DNA of 64,000 nt from Gemmobacter lanyuensis (GTDB lineage: Bacteria; Pseudomonadota; Alphaproteobacteria; Rhodobacterales; Rhodobacteraceae). Where the stretch lies: the NCBI RefSeq assembly GCF_014652355.1, contig NZ_BMYQ01000004.1:177433-241432 (forward strand), in the 5' to 3' direction. The notes beneath the pieces are model-generated. The model was not told the DNA's origin, searched no databases, and saw only the letters and a list, made by a program, of their open reading frames with translations. Within the stretch, counting starts at the first letter, position 1, and the number at the start of each line of letters is the position of its first letter. A program made the translations under genes and the position numbers. This document shows positions 26,175 to 34,728 of this stretch, piece after piece.

Positions 26175-26193
26175 GTAAGCAGATCATAAGCAG
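26175..26193 (+). promoter_or_regulatory. Candidate integrase arm-binding repeat, right end
   Basis: GTAAGCAGATCATAAGCAG, partner of 18492-18510. A further partial copy, AAGCAACTGAAA, lies at about 26264-26275. The interval 26161-26355 also carries the integrase promoter region. Confidence 0.5.
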
Positions 26194-26355
26194 TTGCGGC
26201 GAAGCAGCGCCAAGCGCCACTTTACACCGCTCAACCCCGCCTACGGCTTATCGTCCGAGCCAAGCAACTGAAATCGCTAGATAATAAAGGAGAATACAAG
26301 GACTTCTTTAGTGAATCGCCAGTGTTCTAAAGCGCGGTAAAGTGGGCAGGCCATA

Positions 26356-26403
26356 GCTTCGGGAGCAGGGGGTCGGAGGTTCGAATCCTCTCGCTCCGAC
26401 CAA
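26356..26403 (+). repeat. attR: right 48-bp direct repeat
   Basis: Exact copy of the tRNA-Pro 3' half (18377-18424). It lacks the acceptor 5' strand and D-arm, so it is not a tRNA gene. The upstream 8 bases differ from the real tRNA, which fixes the repeat boundary. Confidence 0.95.
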
Positions 26404-26419
26404 ATATACCCCCTGCATA

Positions 26420-27658
26420 ATGATGATGGTATCGTGGTCCTGCCAGCCTGGCGGCGGCGTGGGACGAATTCCAAGAAGCCCCTTTCGATACAGGCCAGCG
26501 GGACAGGGATTGTCCGCAGCGAATGGGCGTTGTTTACCTTTTGGTCTTCGCCTTCGTCAGTGATCCGAAGGGCGGGGATATTGCCACTAGTCATGACGTC
26601 TTCCACGCGCAGTTGCCCCAGCTCTTCACGGCGCGCGCCGGAATAGGCGGACAGCATAGGAAGCCAGTGGTCTGCGGTGTCCGCGTGAGCGGTCGCGGCG
26701 ACGTGGGCAAGAATGGCTTTCACTTCGGCGGGCGTAAAGCCCGCGACTTTCTGGGCTTTCCGGTCCGCGACCTTTTCCTTCGGCTTGTCGATCCGGTAGC
26801 CCGCCCAAGGGGCCATGGCCAGCGCGCCCTTGTCCAAGGCGAAGGCGGAGAGGGGCCTTTAGGTGAGTGATTAGGCGTTCCCGGACTTTATAGCTGACGC
26901 GGTCAAGATTGCCCTTCTTGGCGGCGGCAACGGCGGCGCGCATGGGCTTCTTGAGCCGTTCCCGCGCGACTGGAAGGTCGCGGGCGGCGTCCTCAAATTC
27001 TGCCAAATGCGCGCGGGTCAGTTTGGCAAGGGGCTGGTCGCCATGGAATTCGGTCCAGCGGCGGACAGTGTACCGCAGCGAGTCCGCGTTCTGGACGGTG
27101 TAGCTCTTGGCGCGGATGAAGGACTCCGCCAATTCCGCAAGCCCGGTCACATCGCCGCCCGGCACGTCAACCTTCTTGCCCAAGGCGCGCAGCGTTCTGG
27201 CTTCGCGCCGGGCGATCCCCTCAAGCGCGGCTGACGCCGCCCGGTGCTCTGCGGCTGCCATTTCACCTTCCAGTGGGTCAGGCGGCAATTCGTCGGTGTC
27301 CGCCATGGTGGACGGGTCACCCGCCGCAAGGAAGGCCTGCGCCTTCTGGGTCCGCTGGAAGGCTTCTAGCAGGCCTTCCAGCCCGCCCGCGCGGTCATAC
27401 AGCGCCCGTTGATCCGGGGGGCAGTTCTGCAAGGCGCGCGTTCACGTCTGCACTGCGCGCCGTCTCTTCCACTTGCTGGATTGGCTGCGCGCGGGCGAAG
27501 GTTACGCCCCTCGCCGCGACCTTGGGGTCAGCCGTCTTGGGCGTGCCAGTCAGCAACGCCCGGACTTGGTGTAGGTGGTGGATTTCCGGCGGAATCGCGA
27601 TGTTAAGATGATAGACGCCACCGCGTATCTTGGTGCCCGAAACCTTTGCCAGTGCCAT
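26420..27658 (-). pseudogene. Second tyrosine integrase, frameshifted and truncated
   Basis: Three frames join into one integrase: N-terminus 27658 to about 27415 (MALAKVSGTKIRGGVYHLNI...), middle about 27418 to 26860 (SAM-like domain with DSLRYTVRRWTEFHGDQPLA), and catalytic start 26850 to about 26420 (Arg in AYSGARREELGQLRVEDV, then HSLRTIPVPLACIERGFLEFV). Each shift is one extra base in a C run on the coding strand (C6 near 27416, C4 near 26856). The end is cut before the HxxR and Tyr boxes, about 20-50 bases from attR. Distinct family from the first integrase (DUF6538-like N-terminus). Confidence 0.85.
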
Positions 27659-27750
27659 CGTTTACACCTGTGTACCAATGTCACGCTGGTACAGCGCAAT
27701 AGGCATAAGTGCAAGAAAATGCTAAGATTTTTATTTAAAATGAAATAAGA

Positions 27751-27825
<75 letters not shown>

Positions 27826-27944
27826 GCCGTTTTCATCTTCGCTTCGGCATCTTCTTGCCGGGCGTGGCGGGGAGATAGACGTATTCCGCGGCGGGTGCAA
27901 GGGCAATCTGGACCCTTTTTTTGTCCTGCGGTAACAGAATGCTC

Positions 27945-28160
27945 ATGAACGAGCCCCGCGAACTTCCCCAACCGTCCGATGGCCCCGGAGAAACGCCTGT
28001 CCCGCAAGGGCAGGCGAAGGCATATGCCAAGGCAAACGGAGGTGAACCGTCGCGCGAAGACCGGCTGAAAGCCGCGCTGAAGGCCAATATGGCCCGGCGC
28101 AAGGCACAGGCCAAGGCGCGCGGTGCGAAGGCTCTCGGAAATGAAAACGAGAAAGAGTGA
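27945..28160 (+). CDS. Small basic conserved protein upstream of murA
   Basis: 71 residues: an acidic/proline-rich start followed by a very basic helix (REDRLKAALKANMARRKAQAKARGAK). Small proteins of this kind precede murA in related genomes as far as I recall. It ends nine bases before murA and is probably co-transcribed. Alternative starts are the ATG at 27939 and TTG at 27921. Function unknown; the helix could bind RNA or DNA. Confidence 0.6.
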   Translation: MNEPRELPQPSDGPGETPVPQGQAKAYAKANGGEPSREDRLKAALKANMARRKAQAKARGAKALGNENEKE

Positions 28161-28169
28161 GGCGGGACG

Positions 28170-29438
28170 ATGGATTCGATTCTGGTGCGCGGCGGCGGTG
28201 AACTGAACGGGGTGATTCCCATCGCGGGGGCAAAGAATGCCTGCCTCACCCTGATGCCGGCCACCCTTCTGACGGAAGAGCCGCTGACCCTGACCAATGC
28301 GCCACGCCTGTCGGACATCGCCACGATGACGCAGCTGCTGCAATCGCTGGGGGCCGAGGTGGCGGGACTGCAGGGCGGCAAGGTGCTGGCCATGTCCTCT
28401 TACACGATCGGCAACCACACCGCCGATTACGATATCGTGCGCAAGATGCGCGCCTCGATTCTGGTGCTGGGGCCGATGCTGGCCCGTGACGGTCATGCGA
28501 TCGTGTCGCTGCCCGGTGGCTGCGCCATTGGCGCGCGCCCGGTGGACCTGCATCTCAAGGCGCTGGAGGCGATGGGGGCCGAGCTGGACCTGCGCGATGG
28601 CTATGTCCATGCCAAGGCGCCGGGCGGACGGCTCAAGGGGGCTGTCGTCGAATTCCCCTTCGTCTCGGTCGGGGCCACGGAAAACGCGCTCCTGGCCGCG
28701 ACGCTCGCCAAAGGGACCACGGTGCTGAAAAACGCCGCGCGCGAACCCGAAATCGTGGACCTGGCTCAGTGCCTGCGCCGCATGGGGGCGCAGATCGAGG
28801 GCGAGGGCACCAGCACCATCACCATCCAGGGTGTTGACCGCCTCGGCGGGGCGACCCACCCGGTCGTGACCGACCGGATCGAACTTGGCACCTATATGCT
28901 GGCCCCCGCGATCTGCGGCGGCGAGGTGGAATGCCTCGGCGGCCGTATGGATCTGGTCGCAAGCTTTGCCGAGAAGCTGGATGAGGCCGGCGTCTCCGTC
29001 ACCGAAACCGCCACTGGCCTCAAGGTCAGCCGCAAGAACGGCCGCGTGAAGGCGGTGAATGTCACGACCGAGCCCTTCCCCGGCTTCCCGACCGACCTGC
29101 AGGCCCAGATGATGGCGCTGCTCTGCACCGCCCAGGGCACCAGCGTGCTGGAAGAAAAGATTTTCGAGAATCGCTTCATGCACGCCCCCGAACTGATCCG
29201 CATGGGCGCGCGCATCGATGTGCATGGCGGCCATGCCACGGTGACGGGGGTTGAACGGCTCAAGGGCGCGCCGGTGATGGCCACCGACCTGCGCGCCTCG
29301 GTCTCGCTCATCCTCGCAGGGTTGGCCGCCGAAGGCGAAACCGTGGTCAGCCGGGTCTATCACCTCGACCGCGGCTATGAACATGTCGAGGAAAAACTGG
29401 GCGCCTGCGGGGCACAGATCGAAAGGATCAAGGGCTGA
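28170..29438 (+). CDS. murA: UDP-N-acetylglucosamine 1-carboxyvinyltransferase
   Basis: First committed enzyme of peptidoglycan synthesis, transfers enolpyruvate from PEP. 422 residues. [19 protein letters not shown] at the start, catalytic cysteine in [26 protein letters not shown], and C-terminal [32 protein letters not shown] are all normal. Its TGA overlaps the next ATG (TGATG at 29436-29440). Confidence 0.98.
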   Translation: MDSILVRGGGELNGVIPIAGAKNACLTLMPATLLTEEPLTLTNAPRLSDIATMTQLLQSLGAEVAGLQGGKVLAMSSYTIGNHTADYDIVRKMRASILVLGPMLARDGHAIVSLPGGCAIGARPVDLHLKALEAMGAELDLRDGYVHAKAPGGRLKGAVVEFPFVSVGATENALLAATLAKGTTVLKNAAREPEIVDLAQCLRRMGAQIEGEGTSTITIQGVDRLGGATHPVVTDRIELGTYMLAPAICGGEVECLGGRMDLVASFAEKLDEAGVSVTETATGLKVSRKNGRVKAVNVTTEPFPGFPTDLQAQMMALLCTAQGTSVLEEKIFENRFMHAPELIRMGARIDVHGGHATVTGVERLKGAPVMATDLRASVSLILAGLAAEGETVVSRVYHLDRGYEHVEEKLGACGAQIERIKG

Positions 29439-29911
29439 TGGGGGACGCAGGGTTCGAAGACGCGGGCAATGCGCCCCTTTGGCTGGGTGCCGCCGATGCC
29501 GATGATCTGCGCGTGCTGGCCACACTCACCCAGGATGCGGTCTTCCGCCTTTCGGATGTGACCTACGCCCGCCCGCGCCGCGAATTCGCCCTGCTCCTTA
29601 ACCGATTCCGCTGGGAAGACCGCGCCGCCGCCGAACGCGCGGGGCGCGGCTTTGAACGGGTCCGCGCCATGCTCCTCGTGCGGGATGTGATGGCAGTCCG
29701 GACCCAGGGCATCGACCGCGCCGCGGGCGATCGGGTGCTGTCCCTCCTCGACATCCAGTTCGAACCGGGCGCCGAATGCGGCGGCCGGGTCATCTTTACG
29801 CTGGCCGAAGGCGCCGCCATCGCGCTTGAGGTCGAGGCCCTCGACCTTACCCTCCGCGATGTGACGCGCCCCTATCTCGCTCCCTCGGGGCGGGCGCCGA
29901 AGCACGACTGA
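29438..29911 (+). CDS. DUF2948 family protein
   Basis: 157 residues with the family hallmarks LGAADADDLRVLATLTQDAVFRLSDVTYARPRREFALLLNRFRWE and a beta-rich C-terminal half ending LDLTLRDVTRPYLAPSG. Restricted to alphaproteobacteria and nearly always located between murA and hisD. Function not known. Translationally coupled to murA. Confidence 0.92.
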   Translation: MGDAGFEDAGNAPLWLGAADADDLRVLATLTQDAVFRLSDVTYARPRREFALLLNRFRWEDRAAAERAGRGFERVRAMLLVRDVMAVRTQGIDRAAGDRVLSLLDIQFEPGAECGGRVIFTLAEGAAIALEVEALDLTLRDVTRPYLAPSGRAPKHD

Positions 29912-29920
29912 CCGATCCCC

Positions 29921-29947
29921 CTTCATCTTGGCAAAAATATCCCGGGG
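29921..29947. repeat. Third copy of the intergenic repeat
   Basis: CTTCATCTTGGCAAAAATAT followed by CCCGGGG matches the 5505-5533 copy in the same orientation. It lies ten bases after the DUF2948 stop, again between genes, followed by a GC-rich segment before hisD. Confidence 0.65.
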
Positions 29948-30037
29948 TCCGGGGCAGAGCCCCAGTCCACCCCCCGCCACGCTTGAGGCGCGGGGCCAAG
30001 GCGGCTATGCAGGGCGCAAACCAGACCGGAGACCCCG

Positions 30038-31351
30038 ATGCCGCAGTTTCTCAACACCCAGGACGCCGGTTTTGAGCCCGCCTTCGTTGCGCTGCTGGGC
30101 ATGAAACGCGAAGACAGCCCCGATGTGGATGCCGCCGTGGCCGCCATCATCGCCGATGTGCGCGACCGGGGCGATCAGGCCATCATCGACCTGACCGCAA
30201 AATTCGACCGGCTGACCCTGACGCCCGAAACGCTGGCCTTCACGCCCGCGCAGATTGCGGCGGAAATCGCCAAGGTTTCGGCCGAGGATCGCGCGGCGCT
30301 TGAACTCGCCGCAGCGCGGGTGCGCGCCTATCACGAACGTCAGCTGCCCGAAGATGCCATGTGGCAGGATGAAACCGGCGCGATGCTGGGCTGGCGCTGG
30401 ACGCCGGTTTCGGCTGCGGGCCTTTACGTGCCGGGCGGGCTGGCCTCTTACCCCTCCTCGGTGCTGATGAACGCGATTCCGGCCAAGGTGGCGGGGGTTG
30501 AACGGCTGGTGGTGGTATGCCCCACGCCGGATGGGGTGGTGAACCCGCTCGTCCTGCTGGCGGCGCAGATCGCGGGCGTGGATACCGTCTATCGCATCGG
30601 CGGCGCGCAGGCCGTGGCGGCGCTGGCCTATGGCACCAAGACCATCTGCCCGGTGGACAAGATCACCGGCCCCGGCAATGCCTTTGTCGCCGCCGCCAAG
30701 CGCCGCGTCTTTGGCAAGGTCGGCATCGACATGATTGCCGGGCCGTCCGAAATTCTCGTCATCGCTGATGGCGACAATGACCCGGACTGGATCGCGCTCG
30801 ACCTGCTGTCGCAGGCTGAACATGACGAATCGGCCCAGTCGATCCTGATCACCCCAGATGCAGCCTTTGCCAAAGCCGTGGTCGCCGCGGTGGAAAAGCG
30901 CCTTGAGACATTGGAGCGGCGCGCCATCGCCGGGGCAAGCTGGCGCGACTTTGGCGCCGTCATCGTGACCCGCGATCTGGATGAGGCGGCGGCGCTGTCG
31001 AATCGCGTGGCGCCCGAACACCTGGAGCTCTGCGTGGCCGACCCGGATGCGCTTTCGGCCAAGATCACCCATGCCGGGGCAATCTTCCTTGGCGGCTGGA
31101 CACCCGAAGCGATCGGGGATTACGTTGGGGGGCCAAACCACGTGCTGCCCACCGCACGCTCGGCCCGGTTCTCTTCGGGGTTGTCGGTGATGGACTTCCT
31201 CAAACGCACGACGCTTGCCAAGATGACGCCCGAGGCGCTGGCCACCATCGGCCCCGCGGCGGAACGTCTGGCGCAATCTGAAAGCCTCGAGGCGCATGGC
31301 CTGTCGGTGCGGGCCCGTCTCAACCGCCTGAACGGGGGGAAGTATGAGTAA
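30038..31351 (+). CDS. hisD: Histidinol dehydrogenase
   Basis: Zinc enzyme that oxidises histidinol to histidine in two NAD-dependent steps. 437 residues. Recognised by YVPGGLASYPSSVLMNAIPAKVAGV, RIGGAQAVAALAYGT, GPGNAFVAAAKR, AGPSEILVIAD, SQAEHDESAQ (zinc and catalytic region) and RVAPEHLEL. Its last codons overlap UPF0262 by eight bases, so translation is coupled. Confidence 0.97.
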   Translation: MPQFLNTQDAGFEPAFVALLGMKREDSPDVDAAVAAIIADVRDRGDQAIIDLTAKFDRLTLTPETLAFTPAQIAAEIAKVSAEDRAALELAAARVRAYHERQLPEDAMWQDETGAMLGWRWTPVSAAGLYVPGGLASYPSSVLMNAIPAKVAGVERLVVVCPTPDGVVNPLVLLAAQIAGVDTVYRIGGAQAVAALAYGTKTICPVDKITGPGNAFVAAAKRRVFGKVGIDMIAGPSEILVIADGDNDPDWIALDLLSQAEHDESAQSILITPDAAFAKAVVAAVEKRLETLERRAIAGASWRDFGAVIVTRDLDEAAALSNRVAPEHLELCVADPDALSAKITHAGAIFLGGWTPEAIGDYVGGPNHVLPTARSARFSSGLSVMDFLKRTTLAKMTPEALATIGPAAERLAQSESLEAHGLSVRARLNRLNGGKYE

Positions 31352-31823
31352 CCGGATCTGTCACATCGAAATCGACGAACGCGGCCTGAAGGCGGCGACC
31401 CCCGCGATTGAACAGGAACGCCGCGTGGCGGTGTTCGACCTGCTGGAAGACAACAGCTTTGCCCTGCCCACCCGTGATGGGCGCGACGTGCCGCCCGGCC
31501 CCTATCGTCTGGCGCTGGCCATCCGCGAAGGGCGGCTTGTCTTCGACATTGCCACCGAAAACGGCGACAAGATCGGTGAGTTTCACCTCAGCCTTGGCCC
31601 CTTCCGGCAGGTGGTGAAGGATTACTTCCAGATCTGTGAAAGCTATTTCGACGCGGTCAAACGCCTGCCCCCCAGCCAGATCGAGGCGATCGACATGGCG
31701 CGCCGGGGCATCCACAACGAAGGCGCCCGCGTGCTGCAGGAACGCCTTGAGGGCAAGGCCGAAGTCGATACCCCCACGGCGCGCCGCCTGTTCACCCTGA
31801 TCTGCGTGTTGCATTGGGGCTGA
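31344..31823 (+). CDS. UPF0262 family protein
   Basis: 159 residues, matching the alphaproteobacterial UPF0262 family: NRICHIEIDERGLKAATPAIEQERRVAVFDLLE at the N-terminus and ESYFDAVKRLPPSQIEAIDMARRGIHNEGARVL further on. No signal peptide. Always located after hisD in this group. Function unknown. Confidence 0.92.
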   Translation: MSNRICHIEIDERGLKAATPAIEQERRVAVFDLLEDNSFALPTRDGRDVPPGPYRLALAIREGRLVFDIATENGDKIGEFHLSLGPFRQVVKDYFQICESYFDAVKRLPPSQIEAIDMARRGIHNEGARVLQERLEGKAEVDTPTARRLFTLICVLHWG

Positions 31824-31826
31824 CAT

Positions 31827-32312
31827 TTGAGCCGTTTCCCCTCATCCGTGCTGTTTTGTTGTGACCATAACGCCGTGCGGTCGCCAATGGCCGAGGGCTT
31901 GATGAAAAAGTTTTACGGCCAGCGCGCCTATGTGCAGTCGGCCGGGGTGCATAATGACATGGAGATTGACGGCTTCACCGTGGCCGTCAGTCAGGAGATG
32001 GGGATCGAGCTTTCGCGCCACCGCTCACGCTCGTTCGAGGAAATGCAGGAATGGGGTGATGATCTGGGGCAGTTCGACCTGATCATCGCCCTGTCCCCCG
32101 CCAGTCAGCGCATGGCGCTGGAGCTGACGCGCTATTACCACCTCGATGTCGAATACTGGCCCATCCTCGACCCCACCGGCATCGGGGAAACGCGCGAGGC
32201 CAAGCTGGCCGCCTATCGCCAGGCACGCGACATGATCCGCGATCGCATGATCGCCCGCTTCGGCCCGCCGACCGAGCCGGACGGGGCTCAGGCCAGTTCC
32301 CCGGCGGGCTGA
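31827..32312 (+). CDS. Low-molecular-weight phosphotyrosine phosphatase-like protein
   Basis: 161 residues. The P-loop is CCDHNAVRSPMAEG, a C-x5-R with the Ser that follows, and DPTGIGETREAKLAAYRQARDMI contains the late catalytic Asp. Related to arsenate reductase/LMW-PTP proteins. Start is TTG at 31827, three bases after the UPF0262 stop. The 3' end overlaps the convergent HxlR gene by 25 bases. Confidence 0.9.
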   Translation: MSRFPSSVLFCCDHNAVRSPMAEGLMKKFYGQRAYVQSAGVHNDMEIDGFTVAVSQEMGIELSRHRSRSFEEMQEWGDDLGQFDLIIALSPASQRMALELTRYYHLDVEYWPILDPTGIGETREAKLAAYRQARDMIRDRMIARFGPPTEPDGAQASSPAG

Positions 32313-32701
32313 TCAGCGTTTTCGCCCGTCTGGGCGGCCTGAATGCGCGGCAGGGCATCCTCGATCCAGCCGGTCAGCGCCGCCAGATGCGTCGCTGCTT
32401 CCTGTCCTAGATCCGTCAGCCGGTAATCCACATGCGGCGGCAACACATCATGCACGTGTCGGCGCACGAAGCCGTCGGATTCGAGCTGTTGCAGCGTTTG
32501 CGCCAGCATCCTTTCGCTGACCCCGCCAATCCTGCGGCGCAGTTCCGAAAAGCGATGCGTCCCTGAAATCAGCACCAGCATGACCAGCGTGCCCCAGCGG
32601 CTGGTCAGATGCTGCAGCACCAAGCGCGAGGGGCACTCCGCCGCCAGCACATCGGGCTGAAGCCGGGAAAGCGTCTTCTGTGCATTGTCCTTGGCTGTCA
32701 T
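32288..32701 (-). CDS. HxlR-family transcriptional regulator (QorR-like)
   Basis: 137 residues with the HxlR winged helix: CPSRLVLQHLTSRWGTLVMLVLISGTHRFSELRRRIGGVSERMLAQTLQQLESDGFVRR...VDYRLTDLG. The cysteine near residue 24 is the position used by redox-sensing members. Divergent from the QorB-like gene (104 bases between starts), the same arrangement as ytfH/ytfG in E. coli, so it probably represses that gene and itself. AGGGGCG precedes the ATG. Confidence 0.92.
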   Translation of the reverse strand: MTAKDNAQKTLSRLQPDVLAAECPSRLVLQHLTSRWGTLVMLVLISGTHRFSELRRRIGGVSERMLAQTLQQLESDGFVRRHVHDVLPPHVDYRLTDLGQEAATHLAALTGWIEDALPRIQAAQTGENADQPAGELA

Positions 32702-32717
32702 GTGCGCCCCTGCGGTA

Positions 32718-32754
32718 TACTTACAAAAATGTAGGCACTTCCTTTTCGTAAGTA
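32718..32754. promoter_or_regulatory. Candidate HxlR operator
   Basis: Inverted arms TACTTAC (32718-32724) and GTAAGTA (32748-32754) lie in the divergent promoter region of the HxlR regulator and the QorB-like reductase. The AT-rich centre probably contains the promoters. Confidence 0.5.
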
Positions 32755-32805
32755 AAGGGCGCAAGTTCCGGTCATCAACGAAACCTCTCCGTGAAGGATG
32801 ATCCC

Positions 32806-33651
32806 ATGACCATTGCCATTACCGGCGCCACCGGCCAGCTCGGCCGCCTTGCCATTGCCGCCATCAAGGCCCGCGCCCCCGGCGCCGATCTGATCGCGCT
32901 GGCCCGCGACCCGGCCAAGGCCGCCGATCTGGGCGTGCCCGTCCGGGCCTTTGATTATCTTCAGGAGGAAGGTCAGGCGGCCGCGCTGGCAGGTGTTTCG
33001 GTGCTGGTGCTGATTTCGTCGAATGATTTCAACGACCGCGCCGGGCAGCATGCCCGTGTGATCGAGGCCGCCAAGGCCGCGGGCGTGGGGCGGATCATCT
33101 ATACGTCGCTTCTGAAGGGCGATGCCTCGCCCATGATCCTGGCCGAGGACCATATCGCGACCGAGGCCGCGCTGGCCACCTCTGGCCTTGCCACCACGAT
33201 CCTGCGGAACGGCTGGTACACCGAGAACTACACCGGCGCTCTGGGGGCCGCGCTGGCGCATGGCGCCATTCTGGGGGCCGCGGGTGAGGGGCGCCTGTCC
33301 ACCGCCGCCCGCGCCGATTTCGCCGAGGCCATCGCCGTCACCGCGCTGGAAGAAGGCCATTCCGGCAAGATTTATGAACTTGCGGGCGATGACAGCTACA
33401 CGCTGGCCGATCTGGCGTCCGAGGTGCAGGCGCAATCGGGCAAGCCGGTGGCCTTTGTGAACCTGCCGCAGGCGGATTACGCCAAGGCGCTGGAAGGGTT
33501 CGGTCTGCCCGCGGGATTTGCCGCCGTGCTGGCTGACAGCGATGCCCGCGCGGGCGAAGGCGCGCTGTTTGATGACAGCCACACCCTGTCGCGCCTGATC
33601 GGCCGTCCGACCACGCCTTTTGCCGCCACGGTGCGCGCCGCGCTGACGTGA
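32806..33651 (+). CDS. NAD(P)H:quinone oxidoreductase-like (QorB/NmrA family)
   Basis: 281 residues, atypical short-chain dehydrogenase. MTIAITGATGQLGRLAIAAI is the Rossmann nucleotide loop (GxxGxxG), followed by LVLISSNDFNDRAGQHARVIEAAKAAGVGRIIYTSLLKGD and RNGWYTENYTGAL. It resembles E. coli QorB (YtfG), which reduces quinones. GAAGGA precedes the ATG at 32806. Probably controlled by the divergent HxlR regulator. Confidence 0.9.
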   Translation: MTIAITGATGQLGRLAIAAIKARAPGADLIALARDPAKAADLGVPVRAFDYLQEEGQAAALAGVSVLVLISSNDFNDRAGQHARVIEAAKAAGVGRIIYTSLLKGDASPMILAEDHIATEAALATSGLATTILRNGWYTENYTGALGAALAHGAILGAAGEGRLSTAARADFAEAIAVTALEEGHSGKIYELAGDDSYTLADLASEVQAQSGKPVAFVNLPQADYAKALEGFGLPAGFAAVLADSDARAGEGALFDDSHTLSRLIGRPTTPFAATVRAALT

Positions 33652-33748
33652 CGTCGCAATCGCGCCGCCGGATGTCCGAAGGGGCATTGGCGGCGCGGCT
33701 TTTCCGGTGCAGGTTGCGGCGCGAAGCGATTTGCGAAGGAGCCTGCCC

Positions 33749-34147
33749 ATGACTCGCGCCACCCTCGAAGCCTATTACGCCGCCTTCAACGCCGGAAACC
33801 CCGAGGGGATGCTGGCCTGTGTCACCGATGACGTGGAGCATCGCGTCAACGAAGGCGCCATCCGCTTTGGCAAGGACAAGTTCGCCGAATTCTGCAGCCA
33901 TATGGGCGTCAGCTACCGCGAAGAGCTGAAGGACATGGTCATCTTCGTGAACGAGGATGCGAGCCGCGGCGCCGCCGAATTCGTGGTGCATGGCGAATAT
34001 CTGCAGACCGATCCGGGCCTGCCCGAGGCCAAGGGCCAGAAATACATCCTGCCCGCTGGGGCGTTCTTCGATCTGAAAGATGGCAAGATCGCCCGCGTGA
34101 CCACCTTCTACAACCTCAGCGACTGGGTCGCGCAGGTTTCCAAATGA
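33749..34147 (+). CDS. NTF2-like (SnoaL/ketosteroid isomerase-type) protein
   Basis: 132 residues with the cone fold pattern: TLEAYYAAFNAGNPEGMLACVTDDVEHRVNEG at the start and PAGAFFDLKDGKIARVTTFYNLSDWVAQV at the end. Enzymatic role not clear; relatives include isomerases and hydrolases of small substrates. GAAGGAG is placed well before the ATG at 33749. Its stop overlaps the GNAT start (ATGA), so the pair may act together. Confidence 0.85.
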   Translation: MTRATLEAYYAAFNAGNPEGMLACVTDDVEHRVNEGAIRFGKDKFAEFCSHMGVSYREELKDMVIFVNEDASRGAAEFVVHGEYLQTDPGLPEAKGQKYILPAGAFFDLKDGKIARVTTFYNLSDWVAQVSK

Positions 34148-34728
34148 TCGATGTCCGCGTCCTGACGGGGGCGGCGCTGGATGCCGCGCTGGATGACGTG
34201 GCGGGGTTGCGGATCACCGTGTTCCGCGACTGGCCCTATCTCTATGACGGGTCGGTCGAATATGAACGCGAATATCTGCAGACCTACCGCGACAGCCCCG
34301 GCGCGATTCTGGTGGGGGCCTTTGACGGGCGGCGTCTGGTCGGGGCTGCGACCGGCACACCGATGGAAGATCACGCCGACGAATTCGCCGAGCCGTTCAA
34401 ATCGGTGGGCCTGCCGCTGGACCGGATCTTCTACTGCGCCGAATCGGTGCTGCTGCCGGAATATCGGGGGCAGGGCATCGGGCACCGGTTCTTTGACGCG
34501 CGCGAGGCCCATGCCCGCGCGCTGAACCGCAGCCATGTGGCCTTCTGCGGCGTGCAGCGCCCCGAGGATCACCCCCTGCGCCCCTCGATCTACCGCAGCA
34601 ATGACGCCTTCTGGCGCAAGCGCGGCTATGAACAGCTGCCCGGCATCGTGGCGGAGTTTTCGTGGAAGGATGTAGGGGAAGAGGCAGAGAGCCGCAAACC
34701 CCTGCAATTCTGGATGCGGGCGCTTTAA
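34144..34728 (+). CDS. GNAT family N-acetyltransferase
   Basis: 194 residues. The acetyl-CoA loop is VLLPEYRGQGIGHRFFDAREAHARAL, preceded by ILVGAFDGRRLVGAATG. Substrate unknown. Translationally coupled to the NTF2-like gene; ends four bases into the convergent flavoprotein gene. Confidence 0.88.
   Translation: MIDVRVLTGAALDAALDDVAGLRITVFRDWPYLYDGSVEYEREYLQTYRDSPGAILVGAFDGRRLVGAATGTPMEDHADEFAEPFKSVGLPLDRIFYCAESVLLPEYRGQGIGHRFFDAREAHARALNRSHVAFCGVQRPEDHPLRPSIYRSNDAFWRKRGYEQLPGIVAEFSWKDVGEEAESRKPLQFWMRAL

Larger units (their letters stand above)
18425..26403. mobile_element. Integrated element at tRNA-Pro (satellite-like island)
   Basis: 7,979 bp between the tRNA-Pro 3' end and the second copy of the 48-bp repeat. 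From right to left it holds a truncated tyrosine integrase, a DUF3987-like ATPase, an AbiU2-like HEPN gene (plus strand), two small genes, and a seven-gene minus-strand operon with a DUF5681 protein. There are no recognisable capsid, portal, tail, lysis or conjugation genes. This gene set is like that of phage satellites or defence islands, but the family is not known to me. The integrase truncation suggests it can no longer excise by itself. Confidence 0.85.

Noticed and set aside
26356..26403. Second tRNA-Pro gene
   Set aside because: Only the 3' half is present; there is no 5' acceptor strand or D-arm. It is the attR repeat.
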